Shown piece after piece: positions 12,889-23,181 of a stretch of 64,000 nucleotides of DNA. The first letter of the stretch is position 1, and each line of letters begins with the position of its first letter. The DNA lies in assembly GCA_036346225.1 (NCBI GenBank), contig JARFIW010001215.1, positions 4,726,501 to 4,790,500 of the forward strand, written 5' to 3'. The position numbers and the translations under genes were made by a program. This stretch comes from Platerodrilus igneus (Eukaryota; Arthropoda; Insecta; Coleoptera; Lycidae). The notes under the pieces are model-generated. The model searched no databases. It saw nothing but the letters and a program-made list of their open reading frames with translations, and had not been told where the DNA came from.

Positions 12889-13290
12889 ATTCTGAATTAT
12901 TTGAAGGTAAACAAGCGAGAAATAAAATTGCGTGCTTTAAATTTAAAGTTGTAAATGAATCATGACCTATATACAAATATAATTGCTGTATATATTTTTT
13001 AATTATGTAATTAAAATATTTTATTGCAACAATTTTCTCTTATTTCTATTCAGACATATGCATAAATGTTAGATTAGAAATAATAATAATGTTTACAAAT
13101 ACAGTTATTTACTTAAGATTATCTAAACTTTTAACTCTAAAAATAAAATAGTTATAGAAACATAAATACACTGTTAATTACATTACATAATACTAACGAT
13201 TATATTGTTACAATAATTTTATTTCACTTTTTTAATTGTTACAAAACGAACTAATGTTTACACCAAATAATTATACCTACCTTTCACCTA

Positions 13291-14061
13291 TTACTTATTG
13301 AAATTTGTTTCTAAAGCCACCAGCGATTTAGCAACTGATTGAAGTGCTTCGACTTTTTGCCTTTTTAGAATAAGTGCTTCCTTCATTATAGTTAATTTTT
13401 GTTTGTAATAGGATTGGCGAAGAACAAGTTTCTCCTTTAAATAATTTTCAAAGAATTTATGTAGCTGTCCAATTTTTTGAACAATTTCTTATTAATTACA
13501 TGTTTTTCACCCCTATTCTTATTGCAGCTACCACTTGGTATTTTTAAGTTTGCAACTTTGAATTCATTGTTGATCAATATCGTATTACTCTTTTCAGAGA
13601 TGGAGTGATCTAGTTTTATATCACCATTCTTATGGAGATAAATAATTTCTGTATCTTGCAATACTTCATTCTACAATTCAAACTCCACACAACATTCTTT
13701 AATGGCATGTTCTTCGATAGACACATTTGGAATTAACTCTAATATATCTTTTTCTACATTTGTATATGTATCTCCTTGAAAAGGGCTTCCGCCTGTACCC
13801 ATTGCTGCAGCTTTAGTTATTACCACTTTTTGTGGAAATCCTGCCAAGTCTAATAATATAATCGTTAGTATATCGAGTTCATTTAAATTTCTTAGATCCC
13901 CGTTAAAAGTTTAAAATATCTGCTATTTCTCGTCAATCCTTTGTTGAATATGTAGATGATTGGTTTCCACTAATTAGTTGTGGCTTAATTTTTACACATT
14001 CCCCAGTAACAAGTTTTTTTTTTCCGGTAGCATTTGAATTACGTTTCCTATTTTCTCCCAT
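13291..14061 (-). pseudogene. Harbinger Myb/SANT-like DNA-binding partner protein
   Basis: Minus-strand frame begins MGENRKRNSNATGKKKLVTG at 14061. Recognisable later blocks in shifted frames: KAAAMGTGGSPFQGDTYTN, IPNVSIEEHAIKECCVEFEL, SGSCNKNRGEKHVINKKLF (13437-13661), and a C-terminal helix MKEALILKRQKVEALQSVAK ending FNK-stop at 13291. This matches the second ORF of PIF/Harbinger elements, which helps bring the transposase to the nucleus and to the termini. Several frameshifts break it. Its position, converging on the transposase, is the expected element layout. Confidence 0.7.
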
Positions 14062-14334
14062 ATTAATAAAATCTATTTAATGAAAAGACTAGTTCTCAAA
14101 AACAAAAAGAGAAATGCAAATTCATTAATCTCTAATAATATATGTTGAAACGTTACTTCTTTCAAACCGCGGTTATTTTGATCTACTGCATTGTTGTCAT
14201 ATCGTACATTCGTTTATGTAGGAATAGTGAATGCATTGCGAAGATGGTCAAAAATAGATGCTTTTGATGGTGCATAATTTTTCGAAAACGGATTTAAACA
14301 ATGAAATTCAAAAATTGCCCCCTTGGCCAGATTA

Positions 14335-15842
14335 CAGAAAAACATATTTATATGTGCATGTGTATTGAAATTATGTTTTTACGTTAATAGACGTTAAGCT
14401 TTAGGTGGATTTTTATTTTAATTATTTAGGGAAATAAGGGTATAATTAGTAATTTGTGAAGGTGATCCAGCTGCTTTAGTGCTAGTCATATCCGGAAATA
14501 TTTTATTTCGAGCAATATAATTCGAACCGACTGTTAGAAAACAAAACTAGGGAGTTTATGCGGAATATCAGTCTTCCACATAGACAAGTACATCACACAG
14601 CTTGTGACGCCTGACTGTTCGGCACCCTTCGATATTGACAGAAACAAGACCTTCAGGGTAAGTGTTAATGTAATGTAGAATTTTTAGTTGGAAACTTTGT
14701 TGGTTAGCATTTTTGTACTTCTTTATTATTCTTTTGGCATTTATTCATAGGAACACACTCCTGCACCTTTGCAGTTAAGCAGGTGCACCTTTTTATTGTT
14801 ACGGATTCACGCCTCTTCAGAGTAAATGAAAATTTAAATTGTTGTAACATATTTTTCACCTGTAACAGTAAATATTTTATCTGGAACAAAATTGTAATAT
14901 TTTTAACTTGGTTTCTAACCAATATTCTTTGGATTTTAACACACATTCTCAGTTCTGTATTTTACTCCCACATTGTTAGGTTCTTTGAAAATGCTCACTT
15001 GAGTGTACTACAGAAATTTCACACTGTTGTTACCACACATTTTGTTTGGCTGCCATTGTATGCAGATGAAGTTATGATGAGATGAGGATCTTGCAGTTAC
15101 CTAAGATCCTCAAAAGTTTATGTGAACGAACATCATTAATACCATCAGGTAAAATTGCTTCGCTTACTTCTGATACATGTATTTGCTAGTAATAGGTAAA
15201 TATTTAGAGATCAGCCATACATTGTTGTCTACTTAATACTGTCAGTATTAGAATAAGGTTTTAGTGCAGTTTGGTATGATAATAGTTTTATATTGATGGA
15301 TAATTGTGTTAATTGGTTTTGCAATTGCACATAGACTTTATAATTATCTTTAAGTTGTGGTATTTGAATAGATATTAATGTTCGTTTGTGGTTAAAGGCA
15401 TTATTGTAAATATATGGTTTGTTTCTTAGGTGTTGGTAGGTTCTGTCTCGGATTAGCTCATCTTAGTCAAAGTAGGTAAGATTCTTGTTATATTTGTATA
15501 TATTTTTTATTGTTATTGATTACAGTGGTTAAATGCCGCGTAGTTTTGTTATTCTAAATGTGTGACAATATTTAAGGGGAGTATAATGGAGTCGTTCTTT
15601 TATTTACAAAGAATCCTTCAGCTAGATTGCTAATAGATATAATTAATATTTTATATCAGTGTGTTGTAACGGTACAATACTCCGTCCCTCTAAGGAATTC
15701 GCGTGATGTACGTGGTAGAGTGAACGTGTTGTTAAACACCGCCCCGTTATCTATTAAACCTAGTATTGAATATAAGTTATATTAATTTTATTAAACAATT
15801 GTTAATTTAATTTCGTTTATCGTATTAATTAGTGCTTGCAAG
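14335..15842. other. no recognisable gene; 3' part is LINE leader
   Basis: No supported gene. Short frames at 14704-14946 and 14783-15085 overlap on opposite strands and have no family features. The part from about 15440 is probably the 5' untranslated leader of the LINE whose ORF1 starts at 15843. Confidence 0.35.
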
Positions 15843-16781
15843 ATGCCATTCACGAGAGAACAGGTAAATGATATTGTTGCTATAATTAAACAATCCATTA
15901 GTGACTTAATAAATGATGAAAGATTTCTTGCTCAATTGACTGATAAGGTCACAACGAAAATTTCTGAATCGATTGACAGGAAATTTCAGGAACATAAGAA
16001 ATTTATTAATGAACTACAGTTCATTTACATTACCAATGCTCCACCTGTAGGTACTACATTGGCCAGGAGGCGAGTTTTTTGTTGCCTGGAAATTTAGAAT
16101 TTTGCCGAACCCTTGCCGTTCCAGGCAAGGTAGGGATCTTTAACGTGCGTGACAACACTCACACACGGGACCTCCATTTAACCTCTCATCCGAACGAGGG
16201 CGTAATTTTTGTGAAAAATGCTCACCTGCCATTTTTCAAGCAGTCGGCCGTGTCGGGATTTGAACCCGGGACCTTTGGGATCCGTAGTCTTACGCTTACT
16301 ACATTGATCCACGGCGACGCCATTAATGAACTACAACAAGAAAACATCGCTTTAAAAGAGAAAGTAAACGACCTGGAAAGTTATAATCGTAGAAGTTGTG
16401 TTAGAATCTTTGGAATTACGGAGAAAAAAGATGAAGTTCTGGAAAATGTGGTATTGCAACTGTTTAATGATAAAATGGGTCTGCAGATGTCGGCGGCGGA
16501 GATCGAGCGATGTCATCGTTTAGGAAGGTTAGAATCTGGAAAAAACGTAGCATAATAATCAAATTTCTAAGCTACAAAAGTAAACAAATGGTTTTTAATA
16601 ATAAAAAAACTACTAAAAGGTACTGAAATTTCTATCACTGAGGATCTAACCAAACCCAGGTATATGTTGTTTAAGGAAGCCCAGAAAAAACTAGGTAGGA
16701 ATAAAGTTTGAACTTATGATGGTAGAATATATACATTCAAAGAAAACCAAAGATTTTGTATTGCTAGCCATATGGATTTAT
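15843..16781 (+). pseudogene. LINE ORF1, interrupted by a SINE
   Basis: N-terminus MPFTREQVNDIVAIIKQSI with a helical, charged run to 16018. The SINE occupies 16019-16321. The frame resumes with INELQQENIALKEKVNDLE (coiled coil), then YNRRSCVRIFGITEKKDE and IERCHRLGRL, the RRM-like domain. Past 16550 the protein breaks but ISITEDLTKPRYMLFKEAQK and YDGRIYTFKENQ remain to 16781. Domain order matches the minus-strand LINE ORF1 at 7.0-7.7 kb. Confidence 0.75.
16019..16321 (-). mobile_element. tRNA-derived SINE, full length, copy 1
   Basis: Lies on minus and is flanked by identical 14-bp direct repeats ATTAATGAACTACA (16005-16018 and 16322-16335), so the insertion is exact. The head, read on minus, resembles a tRNA: GCCGTG at the 5' side can pair with CACGGC after the T arm; an A-box-like TGGATCAATGTAG; a B box GGTTCAAATCC within TCCCGGGTTCAAATCCCGA. 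A body of ~200 bp follows, with CTCGTTCGGATGAGAGG and CACGCACGTTAAAGATCCC, ending CTCGCCTCCTGGCCAATG plus a short tail. The internal boxes imply RNA polymerase III transcription. Copy 2 is at 58134-58392. Confidence 0.9.
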
Positions 16782-17123
16782 AATGTTATTGTCGTAATCT
16801 AATGAAGATTGTGCGGTAAGTGGTCTCTCAAATATGTATGTTTGATTTAATTTTCAAAGTTATTATGTTAAATATGTGAAACCTAATACAATTTGAATTA
16901 CAACTTGTAAATAGGAATGATGGTTAGTAACCAACTTATAGTGAATTTGCCAATCCAAACTTGTGTATTTAAGTTTATGTTCTTTCTCCCAGTATTAGTC
17001 CAAATATTATACAACAGGTTCGGAGCAGGTGTAATGACGATCACATATCTATCTCTATTATTTTCTCTTTCTTGTTTAAAATATACATTTCAAAAAATAT
17101 CGAACTTAATCACATAGTTACAG

Positions 17124-19833
17124 ATGCAAAATTTTAGTATAGCACACCTTAATATTAGATCAGTGTTACATTTTAATGAGTTTAGAGATTGTGTATTACT
17201 TAATAATTATGATATAGTAGGTGTATCAGAAACTTGGTTGAACGACTGTATAGCATCAGATACTATATCAATTAATGGATACTCACTTCTAAGAAGGGAC
17301 AAAGTTGAACGCGGAGGTGGTTTAGCAATTTATGTGAAATCGTATATTAATCATGTAATATGGTCTTCAAGTGCAGATATTGAGCAGCTCTGGATTAAAT
17401 TTAAACTAAACCAACAGGCAATTGCTTTTGGCACTATGTATAATCCACACTTAGCTAATTACAAACACTTCTTTGATAGCCTTGAAAATTCGATCATAGA
17501 CATCAGCATGCAAGTTGACTCTATTTACTGCGTTGGTGATACTAATGTTGATTTGCTTCGTATGGATACAGTTGAAGCCAAATATGTTTGTAGTGCCTTA
17601 GAAACTTTTGGGTTGAAATAAATTATAAATCAACCTACTAGATATACAGATAAAAGGTTAACCTTAATAGATTATATTCTATGTAGTAAGCCTGAAGAGG
17701 TTAGTTCAGCTGGAGTTATACCTTTTTTTGGCTCAGATCATGAATTAGTTTTTTGTACCTTGAATTTTCCGCAAACAAGAGTCAATAAACCCACATATAA
17801 AACGTACAGAGATTTCAAAAATTTTAGTTACTCTGATTTTAAGCAACACTTACAGTCTATCCCATGGCGAGTAATTTACGACTTAAACAATATCAACAGC
17901 AAAGTTGATTTCCTAATTAATAATATACTGATTCTTCTAAATATGCATGCCCCATTTGTGAAACGTAAAATTACTAGATGCTATTCACCGTGGCTTACTG
18001 CAGATCTGCGGCAGATGATGAAAATTCGAGATCTATCACTTGCTCGGTTCAAAAAAGACAAAGGAAAAAATTCATAGGACAATTACAAGCAGCTTAGAAA
18101 TTTAGTGAATATTGCAATAAGGAAGCAGAAAAAAATTACTTGGAACAAAAGCTTACAAATGCTAGTAACAAATGTTTTTGGTCTGAAATAAGAAGTAACA
18201 TATTTAATACTAGTAAATTGCAGAACTTGCCTGATTATCTCAATGATGTTGAAACAATAAATAATCATTTCTTAGATTCAATACCTAATACAAGCCCAAA
18301 TAGTGAAGTTATCAAATATTATGAAAACAATTTTCATCCTAAAGTAGCATCATCTTTTAATTTTCAAACCGTCACAGAGAATGACATATTTCGCGTAATA
18401 GAAAGCATAAAGAGTTCTTCAACAGGTTTGGATGGGATAAATATACTAACGATCAAACTCTGCATTCCCTTTCTTCTCCCATACATAACTCATATTATAA
18501 ACCAGTGTATTCTAAAATCAATTGTTCCGGAAAAATGGAAAATAGCTTACGTTACGCCTATACCAAAAAATTCCAGTCCCAAAACTTTGTCAGATTTAAG
18601 GCCAATAAGCATTCTTCCCACCTTTTCAAAAATTTTAGAGAAAGTCCTAGATATACAACTTTGTGAATATTTACAGACTTATAATATACTACCACTTATG
18701 CAGTCAGGTTTTAGGCCAAATCACAGTTGTACAACAGCAATGTTAAACATTACTGATGATATAATTCGGGCTTGCGATAATAAAAAAAACTAACGTGTCT
18801 AGTTCTACTAGACTTCAGTAAAGCGTTTGACACCGTAATTCATGTAATTCTTGTTGCTATTATGCACTATATTGGCTTGCTTCCTGAGAGCTGTAATTTG
18901 ATCAAAAACTATCTGAGCTTTAGAAAGCAGGCTGTTATAGTCGAAGGGGCAACGTCCCGTTTTCGAATGTTAGCCTCTGGTGTACCGCAAGGTTCCATTT
19001 TGGGACTTTTGCTGTTCATATTGTATACTCACTGTGTTGAATATTCTTTTCTTTCATCTCAATTGCACATGTGTGCTAATGATACTGTAATATATATGCA
19101 TTTCTTCGTTGATGAAATAAAACAAGCTGCTGCCGCTATAAACTTGTATTTAATGCATATAGTGAAATATTGTAACGATCATTGTTTAAAACTCAATTCA
19201 AGTAAATCTGCGTTTGTTATATTTGGTAATGCAAGTGATAGACATTTTGCCTCAACAAATCTAGACCTATTTATTGAAGGAGAGTTGTTGCCAAAAATAG
19301 ATACTGTTAAACTATCGGGATTAACCATTGACTCGAATTTAAGATTTACTCAGTAAATAACTAGTCGTTTAAAGGTGGCGTATGGCAACTTGAAAGTTTT
19401 GTTTAATAATCGTGATATACTAAGTGCATCGACAAAAACAATTCTATGCAAGTCATTGGTTTTATCGTGTGTAGATTATGCTGATGTAGTATATGGTCCA
19501 TGCTTAACATCTGTTGATATTAATAGAATTCAGAAATTGCAAAACTCTTGTATTAGGTTGATTTATGGCTTGAGAAAGTATGATCGAATTAGTTGTAAAA
19601 GAGCTGAATCTAAGTGGCTAACTATGTCTGCAAGACGAAACCTGCATGCTGCATCTCTATTTCATTCAATCATAATCAATAAGGCTCCACAATATCTGTA
19701 TGATAAGATTACCTTTCGAACAGACGTTCATAATATCAATATTCGACATAATGGAATGTTGACACCTCCATTTCACCATACTGAGCTATTTAAATGTTCT
19801 TTCTGCTTTATAGTTTGCACTGTAACTCTATAA
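17124..19833 (+). pseudogene. LINE ORF2: endonuclease plus reverse transcriptase, broken
   Basis: Endonuclease 17124-17760: MQNFSIAHLNIRSV, VSETWLNDCI, GDTNVDLL (usual GDFN altered), a TAA, then LIDYILCSK and the conserved SDHELVFC. Reverse transcriptase: SSTGLDGINILTI, LRPISILPTFSKILEKVL and QSGFRPNHSCTTAML (18140-18793); LVLLDFSKAFDT in a shifted frame near 18800; ASGVPQGSILGLLLF then CANDTVIYM at 18862-19356, where the YADD motif has Asn for the first Asp. The C-terminal tail (19375-19833) has VLSCVDYADVVYGP and IQKLQNSCIRLIYGL. Stops, frameshifts and the altered motif mean no active enzyme. Confidence 0.85.
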
Positions 19834-20048
19834 GCTATTACTTATATGAATGTGTTTTTGTATTAATTTAATTTTTTTTCCTTTTCTTTTTTTGTATACA
19901 TTATTTTTGGTTATCTGTTTCTTGTTTTAAGTTTTACAATTGCGAATGTGGGTTAAGTGGAAGAACATCTAGTAGTTTTGCTACCAAGATAAACTTCGCC
20001 CATTGTTCCTTAAATTTATTTGTTATTCATAATTTGCTTTAGTTTATA

Positions 20049-20054
<6 letters not shown>

Positions 20055-20086
<32 letters not shown>
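20055..20086. repeat. (TA)n microsatellite, left flank of hammerhead array
   Basis: Pure TA run. It may be the tail of the upstream LINE and the insertion target of the hammerhead repeat array, which begins directly after it. Confidence 0.9.
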
Positions 20087-20090
<4 letters not shown>

Positions 20091-20135
20091 AAAAAGGAAT
20101 TATTGGCAAGTGACTCAAATTCAGCCACGAGGGCA

Positions 20136-20180
20136 TCCTGTCGACGCGTTTCGCCCTAATTGGGGCTCATCAGGACAGGA
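20136..20180 (-). ncRNA. Type I hammerhead ribozyme, copy 1
   Basis: Read on minus: stem I TCCTGTC pairs with GACAGGA (7 bp); core CTGATGA; stem II GCCC/GGGC with loop CAATTA; core GAAA; then ACGCGT with cleavage expected after GTC. All conserved core bases are present. Stem III is only the short ACGCGT palindrome, so it may work better as a dimer. Confidence 0.85.
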
Positions 20181-20431
20181 GTAGCAAAGTTGTAAAATTT
20201 AACACAGACACCTTATGGGAAGTACATCATCACCTAGCTCACAATTTGTGTCTTTGTGTCGTTTCACCTGACATAGCAAGTTTTAACAACAGTCGACGCG
20301 AGGAGATCCGGCTCAACTGCCTTTTCCATAGCCAAAAGTTATATTTAAAGAAAAGTAGGTTTAATGAGTCTTTAATTAAACAAAGTAAAAAGGAATTATT
20401 GGCAAGTGACTCAAATTCAGCCACGAGGGCA

Positions 20432-20476
20432 TCCTGTCGACGCGTTTCGCCCTAATTGGGGCTCATCAGGACAGGA
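20432..20476 (-). ncRNA. Type I hammerhead ribozyme, copy 2
   Basis: Same 45-nt motif as copy 1 with an intact core and perfect stems I and II, 296 bp further on. The monomer that holds it is truncated 66 bp beyond, at the orientation switch. Confidence 0.85.
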
Positions 20477-20684
20477 GTAGCAAAGTTGTAAAATTTAACA
20501 CAGACATCTTATGGGAAGTACAGCATCACCTAGCTCACAATTGGAAGGCAGTTGAGCCGGATCTCCTCCGTGTCGACTGTTGTTAAAACTCGATGTCAGG
20601 TGAAACGACACAAGACACAAATTGTGAGCTAGGTGATGCTGTACTTCCCATAAGGTGTCTGTGTTAAATTTACAACTTTGCTAC

Positions 20685-20729
20685 TCCTGTCCTGATGAGC
20701 CCCAATTAGGGCGAAACGCGTCGACAGGA
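20685..20729 (+). ncRNA. Type I hammerhead ribozyme, copy 3
   Basis: First plus-oriented copy; core CTGATGA/GAAA intact, stems I and II fully paired. Expected cleavage between 20722 and 20723. Confidence 0.85.
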
Positions 20730-20981
20730 TGCCCTCGTGGCTGAATTTGAGTCACTTGCCAATAATTCCTTTTACTTGTTTAATTAAAGACTCATTAAAC
20801 CTACTTTTCTCTTAAATATAACTTTTGGCTATGGAAAAGGCAGTTGAGCCGGATCTCCTCCGTGTCGACTGTTGTTAAAACTTTGCGATGTCAGGTGAAA
20901 CGACACGAAGACACAAATTGTGAGCTAGGTGATGCTGTACTTCCCATAAGGTGTCTGTGTTAAATTTTACAACTTTGCTAC

Positions 20982-21026
20982 TCCTGTCCTGATGAGCCCC
21001 AATTAGAGCGAAACGCGTCGACAGGA
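20982..21026 (+). ncRNA. Type I hammerhead ribozyme, copy 4, stem II mismatch
   Basis: Core intact. The 3' strand of stem II reads GAGC rather than GGGC, giving one mismatch with GCCC, so folding should be weaker. Confidence 0.75.
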
Positions 21027-21276
21027 TGCCCTCGTGGCTGAATTTGAGTCACTTGCCAATAATTCCTTTTACTTTGTTTAATTAAAGACTCATTAAACCT
21101 ACTTTTCTTAAATATAACTTTTGGCTATGGAAAAGGCAGTTGAGCCGGATCTCCTCCGCTCGACTGTTGTTAAAACTATGCGATGTCAGGTGAAACGACA
21201 CGAAGACACAAATTGTGAGCTAGGTGATGCTGTACTTCCCATAAGGTGTCTGTGTTAAATTTTACAACTTTGCTAC

Positions 21277-21321
21277 TCCTGTCCTGATGAGACCCAATTA
21301 GGGCGAAACGCGTCGACAGGA
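21277..21321 (+). ncRNA. Type I hammerhead ribozyme, copy 5, stem II mismatch
   Basis: Core intact. The 5' strand of stem II reads GACC rather than GCCC, giving one mismatch. Stem I is perfect. Confidence 0.75.
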
Positions 21322-21404
21322 TGCCCTCGTGGCTGAATTTGAGTCACTTGCCAATAATTCCTTTTTACTTTGTTTAATTAAAGACTCATTAAACCTACTT
21401 TTCT

Positions 21405-21432
<28 letters not shown>
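21405..21432. repeat. (TA)n microsatellite, right flank of hammerhead array
   Basis: TA run directly after the last hammerhead monomer, mirroring the left flank; consistent with insertion into a (TA)n tract. Confidence 0.9.
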
Positions 21433-21435
<3 letters not shown>

Positions 21436-23131
21436 ATTTGTAGGGGGTACAAGGCTTCTAAGGGTAGATTTGTGTTAATAGGGGTGTATGCCAAACAATA
21501 GGATTAATATATCAGATCTAATAAGTTAAAAAACTATATTTTGCTGTACTTTACATATGCTAAAGTATGTACCATTTTAGTTTGAAACATATGTGCCAAA
21601 AGGTAGACAACATGACTTTATGACGTTGATACAATGCACGGTACTTGAGGTTTTATACTGAGTTGATATTTTATGAGCCAGTGAAAGTACATTTGCCGTC
21701 GGAAAGCCGAACGCATTTATGGATATCTGCAACCAACAAAGCGTCCAGGTCGTGTGTAAATTATTTGGCTTTTCTTTTAATAGAATCAACTTTTGGACGA
21801 ATTGTAAAATCAAAATTAAAAGTGAATAGAAATGTAAAAGGTTATTGGAGAGTTGTGAAGTGTTTTGGACCAATAGTAGATATTAAGAATATTATAAAGA
21901 CTGTAGTGAAGCTATTTTGGACACGAAAGGAAAGACGAATTGTTATTGGATATTGTATGTTTTAGAATTGTAATTCAAGTAAGCTAAGGTTGTTGATCTT
22001 ATCGCTAAGCGAAATAAATATAAAATTCTAATTTCGATTATATTCAGATAAAGACGTGTTTTACAAAACCTGCGTTAAAAGTTGTACAAATATTTATTGA
22101 AATAAAAGTTTTGAGAATTAAAGAGTATAATTTAGTCAAAGTGAAAGTAATAAGAAGCATCGAGAGTATAAAGGCAACGAGTATTAAAGAAGATTTAGAG
22201 TGGTAACTAGTGCGACGGGAAAAGCGACGATTATTTAGGTTTGAGCAAGATTGGTGTTGGATTTGGAAAGATTTGGTTTAACGGCAGTTGGAGATTTGAG
22301 TGGATATAGAAGGCAACGACGATATTGACAATTTTGGAGTGATTCGAGCAGATTAACGGCAGTAAGGACATCGTGTGGATATTAAAGGAATAGCAGGACA
22401 AGGATTGATTTAAAATAGGACGGCTGGATTGATTTGGATTGAGCAAGGAGAGGATTGAGTGGAGTACGAAGCAGAGAAACAGGAGAGCAGTATATTACGA
22501 GGAAGAATTAACGCAGGGGAAGTAGATACAACGGTTTTTTTTAAATTCTAAATTGGGGTAAAATTATTTCAGATTTGGGGTCAACGAAATTGGTTGAGAA
22601 CACCTGGAGGCAATACGCAAGTGGACTACGATTGAGAATCCGTGTGAAGGTGCGTACGGTGTATACGATCTTGAGCCAGCAGTTAAAAGAAGGCCTTCAG
22701 CGCGGTATAATTCTGGTAAGTACCGTGAATATCTTAAAACGTCAAAATTAAAGTCATAAATAGTTACATAAATTAATTTGGCACCAAGCAACTTTGATCT
22801 GTTAAAATTTGGCATATATAGTAAATCAGTGCATTAAAAAAGTGGTAAAACAAACGAGTGTGCAGTTTGGTTGGGTAGTGCACATCTACTCACGATTGAA
22901 CTCACGGTGAGTAGGTGAACACCCTGAGATTAAAGTTTCATATAGTCGAGGCATAATATATAGTAAACAGTAAATAAAGAACCAACCAAACGTTGCTAAA
23001 GCACCTCGAATCGAAGTCATTTATTGAATATTAAAATAGGGACGACGACAAAAGTCGTGTAGCAAATTTTGTTTAAATAAAAAAGAGGAGTAAACAAGCA
23101 AAAATAAAGTTTAAGTGTAGGGTAGGTAGGA

Positions 23132-23181
<50 letters not shown>

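Larger units (their letters stand above)
11345..14331 (+). mobile_element. PIF/Harbinger DNA transposon with both genes
   Basis: About 3.0 kb, carrying a HARBI1-like transposase on plus and a Myb/SANT-like protein on minus, converging. Ends are inverted: left CCTGGGTGGCAATTTTGA at 11345 and, reversed, TCTGGCCAAGGGGGCAATT at 14331; looser similarity continues inward (ACG, GCATAATG-like blocks). Each side is flanked by TTA (11342-11344 and 14332-14334), the target duplication typical of PIF/Harbinger. Both genes have stops or frameshifts, so this is an old non-autonomous copy. Confidence 0.75.
15440..20086 (+). mobile_element. Jockey/CR1-like LINE, degenerate, with (TA)n tail
   Basis: Plus-strand LINE: ORF1 15843-16781, ORF2 17124-19833, then a 3' UTR containing CCAAGATAAACTTCGCCC and ending in a (TA)n tract at about 20055-20086. 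The 5' edge is an estimate. ORF1 is split by a SINE with 14-bp target duplications. The tail tract is where the hammerhead repeat array begins. Confidence 0.8.
20087..21404. repeat. Head-to-head array of ~296-bp hammerhead repeats (retrozyme-like)
   Basis: Five monomers or partial monomers of one ~296-bp unit. Two read on minus (20087-20382; 20383-20542, cut short) and three on plus (20543-20838, 20839-21132, 21133-21404). Orientation flips at about 20542. The spacing of identical ribozyme positions is 296 bp on the left and 297 and 295 bp on the right. Each unit has one hammerhead motif. (TA)n tracts flank both ends. No ORF of note is present; frames at 20239-20455 are shadows. Family knowledge: animal retrozymes are ~170-400-bp tandem repeats with type I hammerheads giving small circular RNAs, and Penelope-like retroelements carry similar ribozymes. 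No Penelope reverse transcriptase is seen in this window. Confidence 0.85.

Noticed and set aside
14704..15085. Opposite-strand frames of 80 and 100 codons
   Set aside because: They overlap each other, are biased toward Phe/Ile or Lys/Asn as in random AT-rich frames, and show no domain.
20239..20455. Two overlapping ~60-codon frames in the hammerhead array
   Set aside because: They run through repeated ribozyme sequence on both strands and are not conserved in all units.
20087..21404. CRISPR array
   Set aside because: Units are ~296 bp with no unique spacers, and the genome is eukaryotic.
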